From contig NZ_CP033433.1 of NCBI RefSeq assembly GCF_003713065.1, forward strand, positions 4,737,501 to 4,801,500: 64,000 nt of DNA, in the 5' to 3' direction. Each line of letters opens with the position of its first letter. Position 1 is the first letter of the stretch. The position numbers were made by a program, and so were the translations under genes. This DNA comes from Cohnella candidum. Lineage in GTDB: Bacteria; Bacillota; Bacilli; Paenibacillales; Paenibacillaceae. The notes beneath the pieces are model-generated. The model was not told the origin of the DNA. It made no database searches and worked only from the letters and a program-made list of their open reading frames with translations. Positions 24,498 through 32,174 of this stretch are shown one piece after another.

Positions 24498-25490
24498 ATG
24501 CTGCAACCCTTTCAGGCGTTAGTCGTGGACAAGGCGGACGGGGAATTCCGGATCGGCGTGCGGACGCGGACGGAAGGGGATTTACCGGAAGGCGATCTGC
24601 TCATTCAGGTGGCTTACTCCAGCTTGAACTACAAGGATGCTTTAGCGTGCGTGCCGGACGGCAATATCGTGAAGCGCTATCCGTTCGTACCGGGTATCGA
24701 TCTGGCAGGCATCGTGGTAGAAAGCCGTGACGACCGTTTCGAAAATGGGGACGAAGTGCTGGTGACGGGGTATGAGCTCGGAGTGGCGCACGAGGGCGGA
24801 TTCAGCCAATACGCCAGAGTGCCCGCGGCCTGGGCGGTGAAGCTGCCGGACGGCTTGTCGCTGAAAGAAGCGATGATTTACGGTACGGCAGGCTTCACGG
24901 CGGCGCTGTCCGTGAATGAGCTGCGGCATTCCGGCGTGACGCCGGAACGGGGGCCGGTGCTGGTGACCGGCGCTACCGGAGGCGTCGGCAGCATGGCGGT
25001 CGCCATGCTGGCTAAGCTCGGCTATGAAGTGGAGGCCGTCACGGGAAAACTGGACATGCGCGGCGAGCTGCTTCGTTTGGGAGCGGCCCGGATCGTGGAG
25101 AGGAGCGAGCTGGTGCCGGATCCGTCCCGGCCGCTCGGTAAACAGCGGTGGGGCGGCGCGGTGGACTGCGTCGGAGGCGATCTGTTGGCGGCCGTTCTCG
25201 GCGGTATCCGCTACGGCGGCGCAGTCGCGGCCAGCGGATTGGCGGGAGGCAGCGGGCTGCCTGCGACCGTCTTTCCGTTTATCCTCCGCGGCGTTCGGCT
25301 GATCGGCATCGACTCCGTGCTGGCGCCGATGGATGTCCGGCTCGAAACGTGGATGCGTCTGGCTTCGGAATTCAAGCCGGATCGACTCGATGCCATGTAC
25401 ACCGAGATTTCCTTGGAACAGGTTCCGGAATGCGTGTCCGCGATGCTTGCCGGGCAGTCCCGGGGGAGATGGCTGGTTAAGTTGGCCTGA
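24498..25490 (+). CDS. YhdH/AcuI-type NADPH-dependent quinone/acrylyl-CoA reductase
   Basis: A 330-residue MDR-superfamily reductase without zinc-binding cysteines. The GroES-like half has SSLNYKDALAC and the PFVPGIDLAGIV segment; the Rossmann half has VTGATGGVGSMAV. AcuI/YhdH reduces acrylyl-CoA to propionyl-CoA, a detoxifying step; related enzymes act on quinones or enones. AGGAGG precedes ATG 24498. Single cistron. Confidence 0.88.
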   Translation: MLQPFQALVVDKADGEFRIGVRTRTEGDLPEGDLLIQVAYSSLNYKDALACVPDGNIVKRYPFVPGIDLAGIVVESRDDRFENGDEVLVTGYELGVAHEGGFSQYARVPAAWAVKLPDGLSLKEAMIYGTAGFTAALSVNELRHSGVTPERGPVLVTGATGGVGSMAVAMLAKLGYEVEAVTGKLDMRGELLRLGAARIVERSELVPDPSRPLGKQRWGGAVDCVGGDLLAAVLGGIRYGGAVAASGLAGGSGLPATVFPFILRGVRLIGIDSVLAPMDVRLETWMRLASEFKPDRLDAMYTEISLEQVPECVSAMLAGQSRGRWLVKLA

Positions 25491-25497
25491 ACGAAAA

Positions 25498-25533
25498 AAA
25501 CGCTGCCCGACGCGAAGTCGGACAGCGTTTTTG
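25498..25533. terminator. Bidirectional terminator between the reductase and NlpC/P60 genes
   Basis: AACGCTGCCCGAC-GCGAA-GTCGGACAGCGTT with A run before and T run after. Confidence 0.9.
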
Positions 25534-25562
25534 CATGGATGAGGGCGAATCGGTCAATCGGA

Positions 25563-26075
25563 TTACAGAACCCGGCGAGCCGTGACGTAACGGGTGCTGT
25601 ACTTGCTCAGATCGCCGATCATGAGGCCGTTGATGTTTTTGCCGATCGTGTTGTGGATGAATTGGCCGTTGCCGATATAGATGCCGACGTGGTTGACTTG
25701 TCCTTTTACGCTGACGCTGAAAAAGACGAGGTCGCCCGGCTTCAGGTTGGCTTTCGACACGTAGGTTCCTTGCAGGCTTTGAGCGCGGGAACCCCACTTC
25801 AGGTTAACGCCTTGCGATGCGAACACGTATTTCGTGAAAGACGAGCAATCAAAGATCAATTTGCTCGGATTGTTAGCCCCGAACACGTAATGGACTTTCC
25901 CTCTCAGCGATTCCGCGAGGCTGATGATCTTGCTTGCTTTAACGGCAGCGGAAGTTGTGGAGACCGTAGCGGCATTGGCCGTTGCGGCGCCGGTGCCTGC
26001 GAATTGGGCGGTCAGAATGGACAGGCCCAGGACAGAAGCGACGATCAATTTATTTACCACTTTCGTAAATTTCAT
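25563..26075 (-). CDS. Secreted NlpC/P60 endopeptidase
   Basis: A 170-residue exported murein hydrolase. Signal peptide about residues 1-35 (MKFTKVVNKLIVASVLG, cut near ANA-ATV). The NlpC/P60 domain holds the catalytic Cys (FDCSSFTKYVF), His (VNHVGIYIGNG) and the final polar His (FIHNT). It cuts D-Glu-meso-Dap links in the wall. There is no SH3 or LysM targeting domain. ATG 26075 follows AGGAGGA; the longer frame upstream is untranslated. Confidence 0.92.
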   Translation of the reverse strand: MKFTKVVNKLIVASVLGLSILTAQFAGTGAATANAATVSTTSAAVKASKIISLAESLRGKVHYVFGANNPSKLIFDCSSFTKYVFASQGVNLKWGSRAQSLQGTYVSKANLKPGDLVFFSVSVKGQVNHVGIYIGNGQFIHNTIGKNINGLMIGDLSKYSTRYVTARRVL

Positions 26076-26175
26076 GTTGTGTTCCTCCTGATGTCTGGTA
26101 TTTTCGAGCCGAGACAAACTATAACATGGCTCGCTAGGCGAATGTTGAATCTGAGCCGATTCTCATCTTCCAAAC

Positions 26176-26733
26176 TCAGCCACCAGGCTTCCGGATTTTT
26201 TCGAAAAGTTCGCTTTGGGCTTGCCCGAGCGGCGGGACTGGTTGGTTCAGCGCCGCCAGAATCTGTTCGGCTTGGCCGCGCGTCAGCGGCAAGGACGACT
26301 CCTTCAATTCATAGCCGATCCGCCCGTCGATCTCAATCGTAGCGGTACGGATATCGGAGAGATTGGCGATGCCTTTACGGCGGAGGCGCAACTCGAGCTG
26401 TTCCATGGTCATCCGCATTTTCCGCAGATTATGCTCCTGGATTTGACCGTCTTTGACGACGAGGGTCGGCCGACCGATCAGCCACTTTTCAAGCACCGGG
26501 AATTTGAGCGCGAGAAATTGGAAGATCAGCATGACGGCCACGAAAATCGCGATGCAAACGAGCGTTTTCCATAGCTCGTTCTCTGAGACCGCATGTCCGA
26601 TAACGGTGCCGATGGCCAGCAGGGTGATCATTTCGAGCGTCGTCATTTCCGCGATCGCTTTTTTGCCGGCCAATCGAAGAGCGGCCAAGCCGAAGACGAC
26701 GACCACCACAGCCTCATATGCGAAATTGTACAT
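26176..26733 (-). CDS. DUF421 (YetF-like) membrane protein
   Basis: A 185-residue protein with three N-terminal membrane segments (ending near residue 75) and a cytosolic/extracytoplasmic DUF421 domain with the family signature ERLVGRPTLVVKDGQI-like (WLIGRPTLVVKDGQIQEHNLRKMRMTMEQLELRLRRKGI). YetF/YrbG proteins influence spore germination in Bacillus (the YkjA/YdfR/YrbG group) but their chemistry is unknown. ATG 26733 follows a G-rich site. Confidence 0.88.
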   Translation of the reverse strand: MYNFAYEAVVVVVFGLAALRLAGKKAIAEMTTLEMITLLAIGTVIGHAVSENELWKTLVCIAIFVAVMLIFQFLALKFPVLEKWLIGRPTLVVKDGQIQEHNLRKMRMTMEQLELRLRRKGIANLSDIRTATIEIDGRIGYELKESSLPLTRGQAEQILAALNQPVPPLGQAQSELFEKIRKPGG

Positions 26734-26775
26734 GGCTGAGCCCCCCTGTCGGCTATGTATATCTTTATTATGGCC

Positions 26776-26814
26776 CAAAAAACGAAACTCCCGGCCGTTA
26801 ACGGGCCGGGAGTC
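26776..26814 (-). terminator. Minus-strand terminator of the small gene at 26.8 kb
   Basis: ACTCCCGGCC-GTTAAC-GGGCCGGGAGT hairpin; read on the minus strand it is followed by a T-rich tract. It lies 9 bases after the stop of the 47-residue frame. Confidence 0.8.
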
Positions 26815-26822
26815 GGAGCGTG

Positions 26823-26966
26823 TTAGCACTTGTTCGCGTTAGAGGACGGCTTCGGCTTTTTGGGTCTGTCACCCGCATGCTCGGAGCGCTTGTCCCCGAA
26901 TTGGTCCAGGCGGGAGGGGGAAGCGGCAGGCCCGTCGTTATCCGGATGGTTGTTTCGTCCCGTCAT
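26823..26966 (-). CDS. 47-residue hydrophilic protein, unknown
   Basis: A short gene missed by length filters. ATG 26966 is preceded by GAGGTGA at a good distance, the frame runs 47 codons to TAA, and a strong terminator follows at 26776-26814. The product (MTGRNNHPDNDGPAASPSRL.., then a run of KPKKP-type residues) is polar, with no hydrophobic core and a single C-terminal Cys. It resembles in style the small disordered proteins of spores, but I cannot name a family. Confidence 0.55.
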   Translation of the reverse strand: MTGRNNHPDNDGPAASPSRLDQFGDKRSEHAGDRPKKPKPSSNANKC

Positions 26967-27065
26967 GTTCGTCACCTCGGAAGTCAGCTTGGCACTCGTT
27001 CTTGTACAGTATGGCTTATTGATCCGTTTTTTATTGATGTGGTGGAGGGTGGCCTGGCAGTGCTT

Positions 27066-27893
27066 TTAAACCAGCATGCCCTCCGCTTTCCGGATCACTT
27101 CCGCAATCCGTCCCTCCAGCTCGTACATTTTCCGATGCTGCTCGACGATTTGCCGCGTGGCGGTATTCACGGAGCCGAGCAAGCCGGCGGACAGTTTGGC
27201 GTCGCGTTTGGAGAGGGACTGAGTGAAGCTTCTCCAAACCGTCGACTGGCTGTCTTTCGGGGCTTTCAGTGCGCTCTTCAAAGCTCGGATCTGCACTTGA
27301 AGAGGGGAGACCGCGGAAAGTTCGTCGCGGATCTTCTTCATTTTCGCGGACGTCGCCTTTCTGGCTTGCTGGTAAGCGGCGTCTTTGTTTTTGATTTCCT
27401 GGCGGGCGAGCTGGACGGGGATTTTGTAGGCATCGGACTGGGCTTGGAACAGGGCGGTCAGCGTCTTGTTCTTCACTTTCCGCGCGGCAGCCAGCTGTTG
27501 GTTGGCGCTGCGGTAGAGGTCGAACAGCTTCTGGTGCCTGCTCTTCGTCTGCTCGGCATCCGCTTTGAGCTTGGCGAGCTTGTCCGCGTCAATCTGCTGG
27601 ATGCGTTTGCGCAGCGTCGTCAGCTTCTCTTCGCTGCGGTAATGGAGATCGGAAACCTTCTGCTCCCATTCCAGAGCGGACTGTTTTAACGCCACGTAAT
27701 CCAAGTGCTGCTGCTTCAGTTTGGGTCCCCAAGTATCGTCAGCCGCGGCAAGCGTCCGTTCGTACTCCTTCTTCTGGGAGTCGGTGAAATCCGGTGAAGC
27801 GGCCCAAGCGGGAGGGGCGGCTAAGGCAGTCGCCAAAATCAAAAGGAACGATGACCAAATCCAGGCTTTCGTGATGAGCGGCTTGACGTTCAT
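27066..27893 (-). CDS. Secreted coiled-coil protein, unknown function
   Basis: A 275-residue exported protein. The signal peptide (residues 1-31, cut near AWA-ASP) is followed by almost continuous heptad-like helix, rich in Lys, Gln, Ala and Leu (for example QQIDADKLAKLKADAEQTKS), from about residue 35 to the end. No enzymatic motif is seen. GAAAGGAGA precedes ATG 27893. An extended helical rod at the cell surface, similar in composition to OmpH-like or wall-associated coiled coils, is the best description. Confidence 0.75.
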   Translation of the reverse strand: MNVKPLITKAWIWSSFLLILATALAAPPAWAASPDFTDSQKKEYERTLAAADDTWGPKLKQQHLDYVALKQSALEWEQKVSDLHYRSEEKLTTLRKRIQQIDADKLAKLKADAEQTKSRHQKLFDLYRSANQQLAAARKVKNKTLTALFQAQSDAYKIPVQLARQEIKNKDAAYQQARKATSAKMKKIRDELSAVSPLQVQIRALKSALKAPKDSQSTVWRSFTQSLSKRDAKLSAGLLGSVNTATRQIVEQHRKMYELEGRIAEVIRKAEGMLV

Positions 27894-27925
27894 AAGCGAA
27901 GGTCTCCTTTCGCGCGCCCGGAAAA

Positions 27926-27972
27926 CGAAAAAACACCCGCAAGCGAGGCTGTTGAGCCTGGCTTACGGGTGC
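27926..27972 (-). terminator. Minus-strand terminator/attenuator upstream of the coiled-coil gene
   Basis: CACCCGCAAGC..AGGCT / AGCCT..GCTTACGGGTG hairpin (27934-27971); on the minus strand it is followed by seven T. It sits in the leader of the coiled-coil gene and no other minus-strand gene is visible upstream. Confidence 0.7.
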
Positions 27973-28090
27973 TTCCCGGTGCGCGTTCATTGATTTTCGT
28001 CCACTATAACCCGCTGGAGTCGGTCGTGTCAAGAGAACAGCGGAACGTTTGTTCGTTTGATGCGAGTGGTGGGCGTCCGGATTAACACAT

Positions 28091-28440
28091 AAGTAAACGT
28101 GGTTTACTTAAGTGGGTGGATGGTGGGAGTGCGAGAGGGTTTAAGTAAATGTGATTTACTTAATTCGGCGGATGTTGGGAGTGCGAGAGGGTTTAAGTAT
28201 ACGTATTTTACTTATTTCAGCGGGAACACGATGCGACGAGCAAATTAGTCTCTGTGGGAGACTATTTCAGCGGGAACATGGTGCAGCATGCAAAATAGTC
28301 TCTGTGGCGCGTTATTTCAGCGGGAACATGGTGAAGCGAGCAAAATAGTCTCTGTGGCGCGTTATTTCGGTGGGAACATGGTGCAGAGAGCAAAATAGTC
28401 TCTGTGGGAGACTATTTCGGCGCAATCACGGCGCAACGAT
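28091..28440. repeat. Hairpin minisatellite array B (50-52 bp period, seven copies, palindrome changes mid-array)
   Basis: Copies start at 28091, 28143, 28195, 28246, 28296, 28346 and 28396. The first three carry an AAGTAAA..TTTACTT-type palindrome, the last four a TAGTCTC-TGTGG-GAGACTA type (two of them degraded to CGCGTTA). The linker switches elsewhere: the third copy has the old palindrome but the new linker (TTTCAGCGGGAACA). It is homologous to array C at 48.5 kb in reverse orientation. Confidence 0.9.
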
Positions 28441-28673
28441 GCGATAGTTCCCTAGTCCGGGTGGGGAGGGGGCTGGAGTCACAGATAAACATAAACTTTC
28501 TAGAATTCAATATTTTGTGAATTCTATAAGTTATCGGATGAAAACTGCGCATCAATACCCAACAAGCAAGCATCATACTAGGTCCAAATGCGCTTTTTCA
28601 GGACGACAGGCCTACTCCAAATACGCTGGCAATCCCTGTCGTTATACATATCGAAATGTTCAGAAAATTGATA

Positions 28674-28714
28674 TTTACGTCGGATTTCAGGAAGATTATG
28701 TATCGGGCTATGAT
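28674..28714 (+). promoter_or_regulatory. Candidate promoter of the Tad pilus operon
   Basis: TTTACG (28674-28679) - 17 bases - TATGTA (28697-28702), or TATGAT at 28710-28715 with a poor upstream element, lies 30-45 bases before the riboswitch. Bases 28441-28673 hold no gene I can support; a 24-base AGAATTC..GAATTCT palindrome is at 28502-28525. Confidence 0.35.
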
Positions 28715-28746
28715 GAAATCACATCGAACCGGTGAGCCGAACTCAA

Positions 28747-28866
28747 AGCTCCTCCGGGTCTCGATAAAGGCAAACCCCGCGAAAGCGGGCGACGCAAAGC
28801 TACAGGGGCTAAGGACGCGATGAAGGCGCGTTACGCCAGCCAGCTGCCGAAAGATCCGGGGAGCTC
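28747..28866 (+). ncRNA. Cyclic di-GMP-I (GEMM) riboswitch upstream of the Tad pilus operon
   Basis: The conserved core is present: GGCAAACC (28769-28776), a CCCGC-GAAA-GCGGG hairpin with GAAA tetraloop, GACGCAAAGC (28791-28800), the GGCTAA strand (28807-28812), and the GCCAGCCAGCTGCC closing block (28835-28848) that supplies the receptor side. P1 can form between AGCTCC..CCGGGTCT (28747-28762) and AGATCCGGGGAGCT (28853-28866). This is the class I c-di-GMP aptamer, which binds the second messenger and changes downstream folding. A terminator follows at 28881, so control by early termination is likely; ON or OFF direction cannot be read with certainty. Confidence 0.88.
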
Positions 28867-28880
28867 TCTTTATTTTAGGG

Positions 28881-28914
28881 AACCCCCCTTTCGGGAAAAG
28901 GCGGGTTATTTTTC
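28881..28914 (+). terminator. Riboswitch expression-platform terminator
   Basis: AACCCCCCTTT (28881-28891) pairs with AAAGGCGGGTT (28897-28907), one mismatch, followed by ATTTTT. Position between aptamer and first gene fits a c-di-GMP-controlled terminator. Confidence 0.8.
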
Positions 28915-28939
28915 GTGGGATTGGAGGTGCGAGAACCGC

Positions 28940-29305
28940 ATGATGCTGGTCATCCGGGAGACCGGACGGCAGCTGGGCTTGCGGATCGAAAAAGCGGACA
29001 CGTTTTTCCGAAGGTTTCGCGGGTTGATGCTGACGCCGTCTCTGTCGGAAGGATCCGGCCTTCATATTCAGCCCTGCAGGGCGGTCCATTCTTTCTTCAT
29101 GAAATATCCGGTGGACGTGCTGCACCTGGATGCCGAGGGCAAGATCGTCGGAATGGAGCATGGCCTTAAGCCGGGCAACATCGGGATTTCCTTCCGGAAA
29201 ACCCGCTCGGTCGTCGAATTGCCGGCGGGTACGCTGACCCGTGAAGAAGTCCAGTTGGGACATACCGCCATATTCGAAGAACTTAGCGATTTATCCATTA
29301 CTTAA
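28940..29305 (+). CDS. DUF192 protein, first gene of the Tad pilus operon
   Basis: A 121-residue DUF192 protein (RRFRGLMLTPSLSEGSGLHIQPCRAVHSFFMKYPVDVLHLD, then VVELPAGT), a small beta-barrel family of unknown function often found with Tad/Flp loci. ATG 28940 follows GGAGGTG. It is the first gene behind the c-di-GMP riboswitch and 25 bases before the pilin. No signal peptide is visible. Its link to pilus assembly is by association only. Confidence 0.85.
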   Translation: MMLVIRETGRQLGLRIEKADTFFRRFRGLMLTPSLSEGSGLHIQPCRAVHSFFMKYPVDVLHLDAEGKIVGMEHGLKPGNIGISFRKTRSVVELPAGTLTREEVQLGHTAIFEELSDLSIT

Positions 29306-29330
29306 CCCCATTAAACGAGGAGGAAACAAA

Positions 29331-29537
29331 ATGATGAAAAAACTGATGGGATTGCTGAAGCAAGAGGAAGGACAAGGCATGACGGAATACGGTCTCGTGC
29401 TCGGCCTGATCGCGGTGGCGGTCGTCGCCGCTCTGATTCTGCTGCGTGACCATATCATCGCGCTGTTCAACAACGCGGAAACCACGGTCAACAACGGCGT
29501 GACGCGTATGGGAACGACCCCGTCCCCGGCGCCGTAA
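29331..29537 (+). CDS. flp: Flp/Fap type IVb pilin
   Basis: A 68-residue prepilin, the structural subunit of the Flp pilus. A short basic leader is cut after Gly in EEG-QGMTEYGLVLG, giving the Flp hallmark Glu at +5 followed by Tyr; a single hydrophobic helix (GLIAVAVVAALILL) forms the filament core and the short C-terminus is Thr/Pro-rich. GAGGAGG precedes ATG 29331. An intrinsic terminator right after the gene would let pilin be made in excess over the assembly proteins. Confidence 0.93.
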   Translation: MMKKLMGLLKQEEGQGMTEYGLVLGLIAVAVVAALILLRDHIIALFNNAETTVNNGVTRMGTTPSPAP

Positions 29538-29556
29538 CGGATCCGATAAGCGGTCG

Positions 29557-29593
29557 GAAGGCCATACGTGACTTCGCGTATGGCCTTCTTTTA
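29557..29593 (+). terminator. Intra-operon terminator after the Flp pilin gene
   Basis: GAAGGCCATACG-N8-CGTATGGCCTTC hairpin followed by TTTTAT. Located between pilin and prepilin peptidase, so partial readthrough probably sets the pilin-to-machinery ratio. Confidence 0.85.
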
Positions 29594-29628
29594 TCCGCCG
29601 GAACGACATTTTCCGAGGAGGACCGGAC

Positions 29629-30150
29629 GTGTGGACGAATGCCGTATTGCTGTCGGCTGCCGCGATCTGCGTGGCGACCGACTTGAAAAACCGGAAAATT
29701 TACAACGCCGTCATTTTCCCATCGCTTGCCGCCGCGCTGCTCATTCACGCTTGCCAGCGGGGCTGGAGCGGTTTGGCTGAAGGCTTGCTCGGCTTCCTCG
29801 TCGGCCTGGGCATTTTGCTAATCCCCTATCTCATGGGCGGAATGGGCGCGGGCGACGTTAAAATGCTGGCGCTGGTCGGAATGTTGAAGGGAATGGCCTT
29901 CGTGCTCGAATCCGCCGTCTACATGGCGCTGATTGGCGCCGTGATCGCGATCGGGGTTTGGTTGTTACACGAAGGACTGCGCGCGCGCATGCAGTATCTG
30001 GGTTTCGTTTGTTTTTGCCTTCGGATGAAGGTGTTCCCGGTTATGAGAGGCGGTGACGGGACCGCCGGATCCATCACTTACCCGTACGGAGTCGCCATCG
30101 CGGGCGGTGCGGTCCTCTGCCTGGCGCTGAAAGGATGGGGGGCGGCATGA
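29629..30150 (+). CDS. tadV: Prepilin peptidase, A24 family (CpaA/TadV)
   Basis: A 173-residue membrane aspartyl protease that removes the Flp pilin leader. The two catalytic aspartates are in CVATDLKNRKIYN (near residue 18) and GGMGAGDVKML (near residue 76), with about five to six membrane segments. There is no N-terminal methylase domain, as is normal for TadV/CpaA. GTG 29629 is set by GAGGAGG upstream. Its TGA overlaps the ATG of tadE. Confidence 0.92.
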   Translation: MWTNAVLLSAAAICVATDLKNRKIYNAVIFPSLAAALLIHACQRGWSGLAEGLLGFLVGLGILLIPYLMGGMGAGDVKMLALVGMLKGMAFVLESAVYMALIGAVIAIGVWLLHEGLRARMQYLGFVCFCLRMKVFPVMRGGDGTAGSITYPYGVAIAGGAVLCLALKGWGAA

Positions 30151-30527
30151 TCAAGGAACAGAAGGGACAGTCGCTCGTGGAATTCGCCCTGATGCTTCCG
30201 CTGCTGCTGCTCTTGATTTGCGGAATCGTCGATCTCGGACGGCTGCTGTTCGCGTACGTCAGTTTGAACATGACGGCGCAGGAGACGGTGCGGCTCGGCG
30301 GACTGGGGAAAGGCGACGCGGACATCGCGGCCTACGCGAAGAACCACGTCAGGGTGGGCAGCTCCTCTACGTTGAAAGTGACCATTACGCCGCAGGAATC
30401 AACCCGCAAGTCGGGCCAGGATGTAAAGGTCACCCTGACGTACTCGCTGCCGCTCATTACGCCGCTCCTCACGGAAATCATCCCGGCCCCGGTTCTTTCG
30501 GCGGACTCCACGATTCGGGTGGAATAG
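30147..30527 (+). CDS. tadE: TadE-like pseudopilin
   Basis: A 126-residue TadE family minor pilin. The leader and transmembrane helix KGQSLVEFALMLPLLLLLICGIVDLGRLL contain the prepilin-type Glu at +5; the short globular C-terminus follows. It is thought to be processed by TadV and to prime or cap the pilus. ATG 30147 overlaps the upstream stop. Confidence 0.9.
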   Translation: MIKEQKGQSLVEFALMLPLLLLLICGIVDLGRLLFAYVSLNMTAQETVRLGGLGKGDADIAAYAKNHVRVGSSSTLKVTITPQESTRKSGQDVKVTLTYSLPLITPLLTEIIPAPVLSADSTIRVE

Positions 30528-30537
30528 GAGGAGAACC

Positions 30538-31455
30538 ATGTTACGATCCGCGTTGAACAGACTGAGGGACGAGCGAGGCAGCACGGCGGTGCTGGTCGGG
30601 CTGTCGTTCCTGCTCCTGCTGACGGCCACGGGTCTTGTCATTGACGGGGGCACGATGTATGCGGCCAAGAGCCACCTTCAGAAAACGGCGAACGCCGCCG
30701 TACTGTCAGGGGCGCAAGAACTCACCGGGCAGGAAGCGAACGTGCGGGCGGTCATCGGCGATATTCTGCAGCGGCACGGGGAGTCGTCCAGCTTGACGGG
30801 AACGGACGTGCAGATGAAATCGACCGTCCGCATCACCCTTCGAAAGCAAGTCCCCTTAAGTTTCAGCAAGCTGCTCGGCAAAGAAACGGCGACGGTCGAA
30901 GTGAAAGCGGCCGCGCAAATTCTTCCGATGGGAGCCGCGGAAGGCGTCGCGCCGCTCGGCATCGACGAATCGATCCCGCTCGAATTCGGCAAGACATACA
31001 AGCTCAAAGTGGACAGCTCCGGCGTGGAAGCCGGCTATTTCGGCATTTTGGCCCTTGGAGGGCCGGGCGCCTCGACTTACGAAAATAACTTGAAGTACGG
31101 GTACCAAAGCGAGATTAAGCTGGGCGACATCATCGATACGCAGACAGGCAACATCGCCGGCAAAACGCGCGAGGGCGTGCAGTTGCGCATCGATTCCGAC
31201 CCCTATCCGCCGGGAGACTATACCCACCGGGATTCCCCGCGGGTCATCCTGATCCCGGTTTACCGGCCGTATAACCAATCCTCCAACCAACTGAAGCAAA
31301 TTAAAGTGACTGGGTTCGCCTATTTTTACATCATGGAGCCGATGTCCTCGAAGGACACCTCGATTACCGGTCAATTCATCGAAAGAACGGGCACGGGATT
31401 TACCGAGACTGGAGCGGTGGACAAAGGCGCGTTCGCGATCCGGCTGATCGAATAA
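30538..31455 (+). CDS. tadG: TadG-like pilus assembly protein
   Basis: A 305-residue protein with the TadE/TadG N-terminal membrane helix (RGSTAVLVGLSFLLLLTATGLVIDGGTMYAAKSHLQKTANAAVLSGA) and a large extracytoplasmic beta-rich domain (residues 60-305). The von Willebrand domain of some TadG proteins is not evident. It likely anchors the pilus in the thick wall. AGGAGGAG precedes ATG 30538. Confidence 0.87.
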   Translation: MLRSALNRLRDERGSTAVLVGLSFLLLLTATGLVIDGGTMYAAKSHLQKTANAAVLSGAQELTGQEANVRAVIGDILQRHGESSSLTGTDVQMKSTVRITLRKQVPLSFSKLLGKETATVEVKAAAQILPMGAAEGVAPLGIDESIPLEFGKTYKLKVDSSGVEAGYFGILALGGPGASTYENNLKYGYQSEIKLGDIIDTQTGNIAGKTREGVQLRIDSDPYPPGDYTHRDSPRVILIPVYRPYNQSSNQLKQIKVTGFAYFYIMEPMSSKDTSITGQFIERTGTGFTETGAVDKGAFAIRLIE

Positions 31456-31493
31456 CAGGGCGATACATACTTCCGCGGGATGGGTGACAACCG

Positions 31494-32174
31494 ATGAGAT
31501 CCAAAATCATACTGATGGCCGCTCTCGTGATGGGCATCGTGACGACGGTCCTGTTCTTTAATTACATGAAGAAATACGACGCGGCCGCGGCCGTGAACGA
31601 GACGTTCGTCAGCGTCGTGGCGGCGAAGCAGGAAATCAAGGAAAACACGAAAATCACCGGGGCCATGCTCCAGACGATCCAAATTCCGGCCAACGGGGTG
31701 CACGCCTCGACGATCAAGGATTTGGCGCTTGCGGAAGGCAAGGTGGCGGCCAGCGACCTGGCGGCGGGGGAAGTCATTCTCGCCAACCATATCAAGGACC
31801 AGCAGGCGGAGGCGCAATTCGTCTCCAAAAAAGTCCGGGATGGTTACCGGGCGGTGTCGCTCGGCGTCAACCTCGTGCAGTCGGTTTCCAACTTGATCGA
31901 GCCTGAGGACTATGTCGATCTCGTCTTCACGGAGACGGATCCGGACACCAAGAAGGTCCAATCCTCCATCCTTCTCGAAAACGTTCGAGTACTCGCGATC
32001 GGCCGCCGAATGGTTCAGGCAGACGCGACGACCGAGTATGTGGAATACGCGACCGTGACGCTCGAAGTGAAGCCGGAGGACGGGGTGACCGTCATCAACT
32101 CCGACGAGAAGGGGCCGGTCAGCTTGATGCTGCACAGCCGCGTGGTTCAGGAGGACGGAGGGAGCAAGCCATGA
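31494..32174 (+). CDS. cpaB: CpaB/RcpC-type Flp pilus assembly protein
   Basis: A 226-residue membrane-anchored protein: N-terminal membrane segment (residues 5-24), an SAF domain (VSVVAAKQEIKENTKITGAMLQ.. through AAGEVILANHI) and an RcpC domain (VSLGVNLVQSVSNLIEPEDYVDLVFT). In Gram-negatives CpaB works with the secretin; no secretin gene occurs here, in line with a Gram-positive envelope. The last codons overlap the start of the TadZ gene. Confidence 0.9.
   Translation: MRSKIILMAALVMGIVTTVLFFNYMKKYDAAAAVNETFVSVVAAKQEIKENTKITGAMLQTIQIPANGVHASTIKDLALAEGKVAASDLAAGEVILANHIKDQQAEAQFVSKKVRDGYRAVSLGVNLVQSVSNLIEPEDYVDLVFTETDPDTKKVQSSILLENVRVLAIGRRMVQADATTEYVEYATVTLEVKPEDGVTVINSDEKGPVSLMLHSRVVQEDGGSKP

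Noticed and set aside
27066-27689. Plus-strand frame opposite the coiled-coil gene (26820-27689)
   Set aside because: Antisense shadow; the minus-strand frame has a signal peptide, ribosome-binding site and coherent coiled coil.
28091-28440. CRISPR array
   Set aside because: Linkers repeat and the palindromic part itself varies, the reverse of a CRISPR pattern.
28517-28735. 72-codon frame between array B and the riboswitch
   Set aside because: No ribosome-binding site, low-complexity polar product, and it overlaps the likely Tad promoter.
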